Part shown: positions 1-5,659 of the stretch, piece after piece
Position numbering within the stretch: position 1 is the stretch's first letter
Layout: each line of letters starts with the position of its first letter
Origin: JBCCAG01 sp050330955
Lineage (GTDB): Bacteria > Cyanobacteriota > Cyanobacteriia > CAKZMO01
DNA: 10,750 nucleotides
Assembly: GCA_050330955.1 (NCBI GenBank)
Contig: JBHJHJ010000222.1
Location: forward strand, 1 to 10,750
Reading direction: 5' to 3'
Made by a program: the position numbers and the translations under genes
The notes under the pieces: generated by a model
The model's database searches: none
What the model saw: only the letters and a program-made list of their open reading frames with translations
What the model was told of the DNA's origin: nothing

Positions 1-17
1 AGTAGACCCAACAACTC

Positions 18-137
18 TTCTGGTGTCCATTGCGCGGTGGAACCACGCTGACCCATCCCGAACTCAGCTCGTGAAACATCGCTGCGGCGAAGATACTCTG
101 GGGGTAGCCCCACGGGAAAATAGCTCGATGCCAGGTG
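18..137 (+). rRNA. rrf: 5S ribosomal RNA
   Basis: This is the 5S rRNA of the large ribosomal subunit. The 5' strand of helix I (TCTGGTGTCC, from about 18-19) pairs with GATGCCAGG near 127-135. The hallmark internal segments are present in order: GGAACCAC, CCCATCCCGAACTC, GTGAAAC, GCTGCGGCGA and the GGGGGTAGCCCC hairpin, followed by AAAATAGCTCGA. The length of about 120 nt is normal. The ends are set by analogy with known cyanobacterial 5S genes and may be off by 1-2 nt. The 17 nt before it are the end of the 23S-5S spacer, so this is the distal end of an rrn operon whose 16S and 23S genes lie outside the window. Confidence 0.96.
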
Positions 138-149
138 AATACTAGCGTT

Positions 150-182
150 AAGCCCGCTCAGACTAGATATCTGAGCGGGCTT
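150..182 (+). terminator. rRNA operon terminator-like stem-loop
   Basis: A perfect 12-bp inverted repeat (AAGCCCGCTCAG at 150-161, CTGAGCGGGCTT at 171-182) encloses a 9-nt loop, 13 nt after the end of the 5S gene. The stem is strong and GC-rich and ends in TT, but only a mixed sequence (AATGTTGAATGG) follows rather than a long T-tract. Position and stem strength make it the likely rrn operon terminator. Confidence 0.8.
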
Positions 183-246
183 AATGTTGAATGGAGTTTT
201 TAACTGGGAACTCTGTAACTGTATCTCAACCATCAGGGGCATCGAT

Positions 247-645
247 ATGGCTAGTGCAGGTCTCAATAAGTGGATTGTCAGCGGGAATCTTGCAGCTGAC
301 GCAGAAGTGAAAACCGTTGATTTACGCAGTGGCGATCGCGCCCAGGTGGCGACAGCAACCCTCTATGTCCAGAAGCCCCGCGATCGCAAAGAATCCTTCA
401 CGGTTTCCCTCAACGTTTGGGAGAGTTCGGCGGCGTGGCGAAAGCTTTCCTACATGACTAAAGGCTCACTAATCATCTGCACAGGGAGCATCGAACCCCA
501 GCCCTACATCTCTAATGGTGACGGCAAGCCGAGGGCTGGGCTATCGATGACGGTACTGGATATCGACTTAGATGTGATTCGTGGGTTGGAGTCAAATTCT
601 GAGGCGAATAGCGCTGCTGAGGATAGCGCGATCGCTGCTTCCTAG
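247..645 (+). CDS. SSB-like single-stranded DNA-binding (OB-fold) protein
   Basis: A 132-residue protein resembling the single-stranded DNA-binding protein family. Residues about 6-112 read as an OB-fold: a first strand with KWIVSGNLAADAEVK, a central TATLYVQ strand, the SFTVSLNVWES strand that resembles the W-bearing strand of bacterial SSBs, then KGSLIICTGSI and a last strand MTVLDIDLDV. The tail (113-132) is short, Ala/Ser/Glu-rich and lacks the acidic DDDIPF-type tip by which replicative SSBs recruit partners. The start at 247 is chosen because AGGGG at 235-239 lies 7 nt upstream; the longer in-frame ATG at 184 sits against the rRNA terminator and adds a non-family sequence. It is probably a paralogue of the main ssb rather than the replicative SSB (inference). 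It may share transcripts that read through the rrn terminator. It contains three HIP1 sites. Confidence 0.75.
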   Translation: MASAGLNKWIVSGNLAADAEVKTVDLRSGDRAQVATATLYVQKPRDRKESFTVSLNVWESSAAWRKLSYMTKGSLIICTGSIEPQPYISNGDGKPRAGLSMTVLDIDLDVIRGLESNSEANSAAEDSAIAAS

Positions 646-670
646 CTTCGGAGAAGGGACGATTCAACTA

Positions 671-3600
671 CTACTCCCCTGCTACTTCCCCACCCCCTGC
701 AGGGGCACTAAATCCCCCGCCCCCAGGCGTTTTAATCTCAATCGCATCCCCCGGCTCCATCTCTACCTCGGCGCTGCCCGGCAGCTGCTCCTCAGCACCA
801 TTGTGCCGCACCACTGCATTGCGTCCCGGCGCCCCAGGCTTCCCGCCCCAGAGTCCAAAGGGCGCAACCTCACGGTGCCCCGACAAAATTGCCGCCGTCA
901 TCGTCTCATGGAAGCGGATGCGCCGCACTACGCCATCGCCGCCTTTGTGAGCTCCTGCGCCGCCGCTGCCGGTTCGAATTGAAAAATTTTCTACCCGCAC
1001 TGGGAACCGCCACTCTAATACTTCCGGGTCAGTCAGCCTGGAGTTGGTCATGTGGGTTTGCACGGCATCCGCCCCATTAAAGTCAGGCCCGGCTCCTGCC
1101 CCACCACAGATGGTCTCGTAGTATTGGTAGCGCTCATTGCCAAAGGTGAAATTGTTCATAGTGCCCTGGCCTGCCGCCATTACGCCCAGCGCGCCGTAGA
1201 GGGCATTGGCGATCGCTTGAGAGGTCTCCACGTTGCCCGCTACGACGGCAGCTGGATAGCGGGGATTGAGCATACACCCCTCAGGGATAGTAATCTTCAG
1301 CGGCGTGAGACAGCCCGCGTTCAGCGGGATTTCGTCGTCAACTAGGGTGCGGAAAACGTAGAGGACTACGGCCTTACCGATAGCGAGGGGGGCGTTCAAG
1401 TTCGTGTCCTGCTGAGGTGAGGTGCCTGTGAAATCGATGTGGGCGGTGCGTTGGTTAGAGTCAATGGACACCTTCACCTGAATGACGCTGCCATCGTCCA
1501 TGGGGTAGGTAAATTCCCCATCTCTGAGCTGGGCGATCGCCCGCTGTACGGAAGCCGTAGCGTTTGTCTGCACGTGGCCCATGTAGGCCTGCACCACGTC
1601 AAGGCCGTAGTGGTTGCTGATGCGTCGTAGCTCTTGAATACCCCGCTCGTTGGCGGCGATTTGGGCTTTGAGGTCGGCTAGGGTTTGTTCTGGGTTTCGA
1701 GCGGGATAGGGGCTGGAGGTCAGTCGATCGAGCAGTGCCTCTGCCTGCAGCTGGCCTTGCACAACGAGGGGCAAATTGTCTAGCAGAACGCCCTCTTCTT
1801 CAATGGACTGGCTTTTGGGGGGCATAGACCCTGGTGTAATGCCGCCAATGTCGGCGTGGTGACCGCGAGAGGCGACGTAGAATATGGGCCGCTCTGCGTC
1901 TAGAAAAACTGGCGTAATCACCGTAACGTCAGGCAAGTGGGTACCGCCGCTGTAAGGGTTGTTAGACAAATACACATCCCCTGGCTGCAGCTGCCGCGCC
2001 GCAATCAGGCTCGTAACGCTCTCGCTCATTGAGCCCAGATGCACCGGGATATGTGGGGCGTTGGCCACAAGCTGACCCTGGGCGTCGAATAGGGCGCAGG
2101 AGAAATCAAGGCGCTCTTTGATGTTCACCGAGTGGCTGGTGTTTTGCAGGGTGATCCCCATCTGATCGGCGATCGCCTTAAACAGGTTATTGAAAATTTC
2201 CAGCAGTACCGGATCGGGCTGGACATTGATTTGGGTATTGCTCTGAATATTGATCTGGGCCTCAGGGGTTACCTCAGCATCTTTGTGCCCCCTGAGTGCT
2301 TCGGACAGCGTAGCGTGGCGCACGATAAGGTGATTTTTGTCGGTCAAAGTCGCAGCCCAGCCGGGCTCGATGACGTTGGTGCCGGTGGCTTCCACAATCA
2401 ACGCTGCCCCAGTAATCTCGTCACCGGGCCGCAGGTCTTGCCGCCGGTAGACCGGGGCATCATTCCACTGATCGTTGCTGTAAATTTCGACTGTGGTCAG
2501 GGGAGTCAGAGGGCCGCTACGCTCAGGCGGTAGCCAGCTTTCCTCCAAGGGCTGCGCCTCCCCAATCGCTTCCACAGAGACCACCCCCACAACCAGGGTT
2601 GTATCATCTGTGGCAAAGCCGTAGCGCTGCTGGTGTTGGGTCGTAAAGCGCAATCGCATCTCCTCAAGGCTATCCACTTGCACCAGCAGCGAAGCGTCGG
2701 TGCCAGGATAGCGCAAGTGGGCTTTACGCAGAACTTGAATCTGCTCTGGCTCAATGCCCTGGTCTAGGAGATCTTGCCTGGCGGCTGAGGCTAGCTCGTC
2801 TAGAGCGTGCGTCATTTTGGGCATGGCATCCGCCGTCAGCTTCACCTCCACCGCCTTTTCGCGGAGGGTGCGCACGTCTGCTAAACCAATGCCATAGGCC
2901 GATAGCACGCCTGCGTAGGGGTGGAGAAAAATCTGCTGCATCCCCAGCGCCTCCGCAATCAGGCAGGCGTGCTGCCCTCCGGCCCCGCCAAAGCAGCAAA
3001 GGGCGTAGTCGGTGATATCGTAGCCCCGCTGCACCGAGATCTTTTTGATGGCGCTGGCCATTTTGTCTATGGCGATGGTGAGGTAACCCGCCGCCACCTG
3101 CTCAGGCGATCGCGCATCCCCCGTTTGCTCCCCAATGTGCCTTGCCTGCTCGGCAAAGGCCTGCTGCACCACGCTCTTGTCCAGCGGCAGATTTCCCCCT
3201 GGCCCAAATACTTTGGGAAAAAGCTCTGGCTGCAGCTTCCCCAGCATCACGTTGCAGTCCGTCACCGTCAGCGGCCCGCCCTGGCGATAGCACATCGGAC
3301 CGGGCTGGGCTCCGGCAGACTCTGGCCCGACGCGATATTTAGCCCCGTCGAAGGAAAGGATAGACCCGCCCCCCGCCGCCACGGTATGAATAGACAGCAT
3401 GGGCGATCGCAGTCTGACTCCGGCGATTTCAGTTTCAAAGGTGCGCTCGTACTCGCCGTTAAAGTGGGAGACATCCGTGGAGGTGCCCCCCATGTCGAAG
3501 CCGATGATGCGCTTAAAGCCGGCCTGTTGGCTGGTTTTCACAGCGCCCACGATGCCCCCCGCCGGACCCGATAGCAGGCTGTCCTTGCCCTGGAACAGCC

Positions 3601-4417
3601 GCGCGTCCGTCAGTCCGCCGTCGGACTTCATGAACTGGAGCTTTGGCCCCTTTCCCCCTGCCGCCAGCGCCCCAGCCACCTGGTCCACATAGCGGCGCAG
3701 CACGGGGGACAGGTAGGCATCCATGACGGTGGTATCCCCCCGACTCACCAGCTTCATTACCGGGCTCACCTCGTGGGATACCGACACCTGGATAAAGCCC
3801 ACCTCGCGGGCGATCGCCGCGATGCGGGCCTCATGGTCTGGATATCGGTAGCCGTGGAGGAACACTATGGCGCAGGTGCGGATGCCATCGTTATGGGCAA
3901 CCCGCAGCGCTTGCGTAACCCGCTCGATTTCCATCTCGCTGAGGGGCGTAATTTCCTCTCCCTGGGCACCATAGCGCTCGGTCACCTCGGCGACCCGCTC
4001 ATACAGCATCTCCGGCAGCACAATCTCCCGCGCGAAAATGTCGGGGCGGTTTTGATAGCCAATGCGCAGGGCGTCGGCAAAACCTTTCGTTATCACCAGC
4101 AAAGTGCGATCGCCTTTGCGCTCTAGCAGGGCGTTGGTGGCGACGGTGGTGCCCATTTTCACCACGCCGATTTCCTCGGCGGGAATGGGGTCTTGGGGCG
4201 CGAGGCCAAGGATGTCGCGGATGCCCTGGATGACGGCGTCCTGGTAGCGATCGGGGTTTTCGGACAGCAGCTTGTATACGACGACCCAGCGGCTGTTGGA
4301 TAGCGGGGTAACTTGGAAGCGCTCTTGGACGGTGAGGCGTTGGGCAACCTTGGGATCATCGGTAACGGCGACAACGTCGGTGAAGGTGCCGCCGCGATCG
4401 GCAAAGATATTCAGCAT
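671..4417 (-). CDS. oplAH: 5-oxoprolinase (ATP-hydrolysing), fused HyuA-HyuB
   Basis: A 1,248-residue cytoplasmic enzyme that opens 5-oxo-L-proline to L-glutamate with ATP hydrolysis, the salvage step of glutathione and pyroglutamate turnover. The HyuA half (about 1-705) starts with the phosphate-binding DRGGTFTDVV (7-16), then KMGTTVATNALLERKGDRT (87-105), SGPAGG (283-288), FDMGGTSTDVS (307-317), AAGGGS (347-352) and CFGGAGGQHA (475-484). The HyuB half (about 733-1240) has ERLDFSCALFD (768-778), HIPVHLGSM (789-797), SNNPYSGGTHLPD (818-830) and RGHHADIGG (851-859). The length is close to that of the eukaryotic and bacterial fused enzyme. The linker carries a short QINIQ/QINVQ repeat (721-733). 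The start is supported by AGAGG 8 nt upstream (4426-4430). The gene stands alone and ends 25 nt from the convergent SSB-like gene. An N-methylhydantoinase-type activity is less likely because the fused layout and N-terminal motif match 5-oxoprolinases. Confidence 0.93.
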   Translation of the reverse strand: MLNIFADRGGTFTDVVAVTDDPKVAQRLTVQERFQVTPLSNSRWVVVYKLLSENPDRYQDAVIQGIRDILGLAPQDPIPAEEIGVVKMGTTVATNALLERKGDRTLLVITKGFADALRIGYQNRPDIFAREIVLPEMLYERVAEVTERYGAQGEEITPLSEMEIERVTQALRVAHNDGIRTCAIVFLHGYRYPDHEARIAAIAREVGFIQVSVSHEVSPVMKLVSRGDTTVMDAYLSPVLRRYVDQVAGALAAGGKGPKLQFMKSDGGLTDARLFQGKDSLLSGPAGGIVGAVKTSQQAGFKRIIGFDMGGTSTDVSHFNGEYERTFETEIAGVRLRSPMLSIHTVAAGGGSILSFDGAKYRVGPESAGAQPGPMCYRQGGPLTVTDCNVMLGKLQPELFPKVFGPGGNLPLDKSVVQQAFAEQARHIGEQTGDARSPEQVAAGYLTIAIDKMASAIKKISVQRGYDITDYALCCFGGAGGQHACLIAEALGMQQIFLHPYAGVLSAYGIGLADVRTLREKAVEVKLTADAMPKMTHALDELASAARQDLLDQGIEPEQIQVLRKAHLRYPGTDASLLVQVDSLEEMRLRFTTQHQQRYGFATDDTTLVVGVVSVEAIGEAQPLEESWLPPERSGPLTPLTTVEIYSNDQWNDAPVYRRQDLRPGDEITGAALIVEATGTNVIEPGWAATLTDKNHLIVRHATLSEALRGHKDAEVTPEAQINIQSNTQINVQPDPVLLEIFNNLFKAIADQMGITLQNTSHSVNIKERLDFSCALFDAQGQLVANAPHIPVHLGSMSESVTSLIAARQLQPGDVYLSNNPYSGGTHLPDVTVITPVFLDAERPIFYVASRGHHADIGGITPGSMPPKSQSIEEEGVLLDNLPLVVQGQLQAEALLDRLTSSPYPARNPEQTLADLKAQIAANERGIQELRRISNHYGLDVVQAYMGHVQTNATASVQRAIAQLRDGEFTYPMDDGSVIQVKVSIDSNQRTAHIDFTGTSPQQDTNLNAPLAIGKAVVLYVFRTLVDDEIPLNAGCLTPLKITIPEGCMLNPRYPAAVVAGNVETSQAIANALYGALGVMAAGQGTMNNFTFGNERYQYYETICGGAGAGPDFNGADAVQTHMTNSRLTDPEVLEWRFPVRVENFSIRTGSGGAGAHKGGDGVVRRIRFHETMTAAILSGHREVAPFGLWGGKPGAPGRNAVVRHNGAEEQLPGSAEVEMEPGDAIEIKTPGGGGFSAPAGGGEVAGE

Positions 4418-4440
4418 GGGCTTAACCTCTTAATCCCGAG

Positions 4441-4617
4441 CTACTTTCTAGTCAGACTGCTGTAGGAAGCTTCAAGCCAATCGTTAATGTCTTGGCCAAG
4501 CCGCTGGAGATCGGCTTCGTCCGCAAGCTGATTGCTTGTGATAGGGTGCTTTTGCTGACCTGCCCTGCAGTTTGAGCCCGGCTTTTCGCTTATTATGGCC
4601 CCCTTTGCCGTTGGGTT
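4441..4617 (-). other. start-less open frame, possible decayed C-terminal gene remnant
   Basis: Between a TAG at 4618-4620 and a TAG at 4441-4443 the minus strand stays open for 58 sense codons but has no ATG, GTG or TTG. Its last 30 or so residues look protein-like: ADEADLQRLGQDINDWLEAS, amphipathic and helical in pattern, ending in a Lys. This could be the tail of a lost gene or a chance frame. It lies just upstream of the 5-oxoprolinase start, on the same strand. I do not recognise a family. Confidence 0.2.
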
Positions 4618-4684
4618 CTAGGTGAAATGGAATAAAAGTCAGCCCGTGCAGAGGAGGTCACCCCTGCTTTGCGATCGCTCTCGT

Positions 4685-4710
4685 TAAAATATTGGTAGCT
4701 AAAATATTGG
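4685..4710 (+). repeat. tandem AT-rich 11-mer, TAAAATATTGG x2
   Basis: TAAAATATTGG occurs at 4685-4695 and again at 4700-4710, a 15-bp period, in otherwise GC-rich DNA 35-60 nt before the Uma2 start codon. Each copy contains TAAAAT, which is -10-like, so it may be part of a promoter or a tandem regulator site. No matching -35 at proper spacing is evident. Confidence 0.5.
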
Positions 4711-4744
4711 CAACTACAGCGACGGCATTCTTCAGGCGACTCCC

Positions 4745-5545
4745 ATGGTTCAAAACCCAGCTGACTCCGCTGCCAGCGATCCCTGTGCTCCCCGACCTGC
4801 TTGGGAAACCCTCCCCACCATGTACGATCTTCCTAGTGAAGATCCGAGAGAGCCTGGCTTGCCCGATCAGTTCCACGAGTTTCAGCCGCAGCTGCTGCAG
4901 GAGACGTTTCGCTCTGCGGTCTATCCGCCGGAACAGGTGTTTTTTGGCGCCGATCTCAACCTTTACTACGACGTTCGCCACCCGCTGTGGTACAAACGCC
5001 CCGACTGGTTCGTGGTGTTAGGGGTGGCCCCGGCACTGACGCAAGAAGAGCTGCGGCTCAGTTATGTCATTTGGCAAGAGGGGGTCGCGCCGTATCTTGT
5101 GCTAGAGCTGCTGTTACCGGGAACTGAAGCAGAGGATTTAGGCCAAACGCTACGCACGGTGGACCAGCCTCCAACCAAGTGGCAGGTTTACGAGCAGATT
5201 CTTCGAATTCCTTTCTATGCCGTATACGACCGCTATGAAAATCAACTCCGACTCTTTCAGCTCCAGGGGCTCCGCTACCAGCCCTTGAAGGCGTCACCAA
5301 TGGCGGCACAGCGGTTCTGGTTTGAGGAAATTGACTTGGGCCTCGGTATTTGGGAGGGCGAGTACCGCGGAACCCAGGGCCGATGGCTGCGCTGGTATAA
5401 CGTATCGGGGCAGTGGCTCCCGACGCCAACCCAGCGAGCCGACCAAGAAGCCCAGCGGGCTGACCAAGAAGCTCAGCGAGCTGACAAATTGGCGGCGCGG
5501 CTGCGGGAGCTCGGCATTGACCCAGATGCGATCGCTGACGCATGA
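4745..5545 (+). CDS. Uma2 family (DUF820) PD-(D/E)XK nuclease-like protein
   Basis: A 266-residue member of the Uma2/DUF820 family, a PD-(D/E)XK-fold group greatly expanded in cyanobacteria and usually called a putative endonuclease; its biological role is not established. The N-terminal MYDLPSEDPREPGLPD (26-41) is typical of the cyanobacterial subgroup. Candidate catalytic positions are D87 in RPDWF, E121 in YLVLELLLPGT, D131 in EDLG and K145 in KWQVYEQ; the family form is usually PD-x-E-(V/L)-x-S-P, so the core looks intact. A FYAVYDRYENQLRLFQL strand region follows, and the C-terminus (231-251) has a RADQEAQ heptad repeated about three times, predicted coiled coil, then LRELGIDPDA. No strong ribosome-binding site is visible (only AGG at 4734-4736), but the start fits family N-termini; the in-frame ATG at 4820 would cut the conserved lead-in. 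Convergent with the peroxidase gene. Confidence 0.85.
   Translation: MVQNPADSAASDPCAPRPAWETLPTMYDLPSEDPREPGLPDQFHEFQPQLLQETFRSAVYPPEQVFFGADLNLYYDVRHPLWYKRPDWFVVLGVAPALTQEELRLSYVIWQEGVAPYLVLELLLPGTEAEDLGQTLRTVDQPPTKWQVYEQILRIPFYAVYDRYENQLRLFQLQGLRYQPLKASPMAAQRFWFEEIDLGLGIWEGEYRGTQGRWLRWYNVSGQWLPTPTQRADQEAQRADQEAQRADKLAARLRELGIDPDAIADA
5435..5497 (+). repeat. 21-bp in-frame repeat encoding RADQEAQ heptads
   Basis: Three copies, at 5435-5455, 5456-5476 and 5477-5497; the first two differ only at third positions and the third is degenerate after RAD. They encode one heptad each of a predicted coiled coil at the end of the Uma2 protein. Heptad units of this kind vary in number between relatives and probably arise by slippage (inference). 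Confidence 0.8.
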
Positions 5546-5577
5546 TGGGCCTGCGAGTTGGAAGGATGCCCAAAGAC

Positions 5578-5595
5578 TTGTGGCCTTCGCCACAA
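5578..5595. terminator. hairpin between convergent genes, 7-bp stem
   Basis: TTGTGGC (5578-5584) and GCCACAA (5589-5595) form a perfect 7-bp stem with a CTTC tetraloop, 32 nt after the Uma2 stop codon. There is no T-run after it on the plus strand. It may act as a 3' end or mRNA-stabilising structure for the Uma2 transcript. Confidence 0.4.
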
Positions 5596-5602
5596 CATCA
5601 AA

Positions 5603-5628
5603 GTCAGGTGAGCGAATGCCCACCTGAC
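5603..5628. terminator. second hairpin between convergent genes, 8-bp stem
   Basis: GTCAGGTG (5603-5610) and CACCTGAC (5621-5628) form a perfect 8-bp stem with a 10-nt loop. It lies about 30 nt beyond the peroxidase stop (5660) and 57 nt beyond the Uma2 stop, so it could serve both convergent genes. T-tracts are weak on both sides, so the terminator call is positional. Confidence 0.45.
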
Positions 5629-5659
5629 CTTAAGTTACGCTAAGTTGACCCCCATCGAT

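Larger units (their letters stand above)
4418..4744. other. divergent intergenic region (327 nt)
   Basis: This holds the 5' regions of the 5-oxoprolinase gene (leftward) and the Uma2 gene (rightward). Visible elements are a perfect palindrome CTTGGCCAAG (4491-4500), an overlapping 6-bp hairpin AAGCCG/CGGCTT (4498-4503 with 4512-4517), an orphan GAGGAGGT (4651-4658), a HIP1 site (4671-4678) and the tandem TAAAATATTGG repeat (4685-4710). I could not identify a convincing -35/-10 pair for either gene. Confidence 0.5.

Noticed and set aside
184..246. N-terminal extension of the SSB-like protein from the ATG at 184
   Set aside because: It starts 2 nt after the rRNA terminator stem, lacks a ribosome-binding site and adds Cys/Trp-rich sequence unlike the family; the ATG at 247 has AGGGG 7 nt upstream.
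581..982. 133-codon plus-strand frame
   Set aside because: It overlaps the SSB-like gene and the antisense of the clearly real 5-oxoprolinase; Arg/Pro-rich composition typical of a shadow frame.
2921..3574. 217-codon plus-strand frame
   Set aside because: It lies entirely antisense to conserved HyuA motifs, with no ribosome-binding site or recognisable domain.
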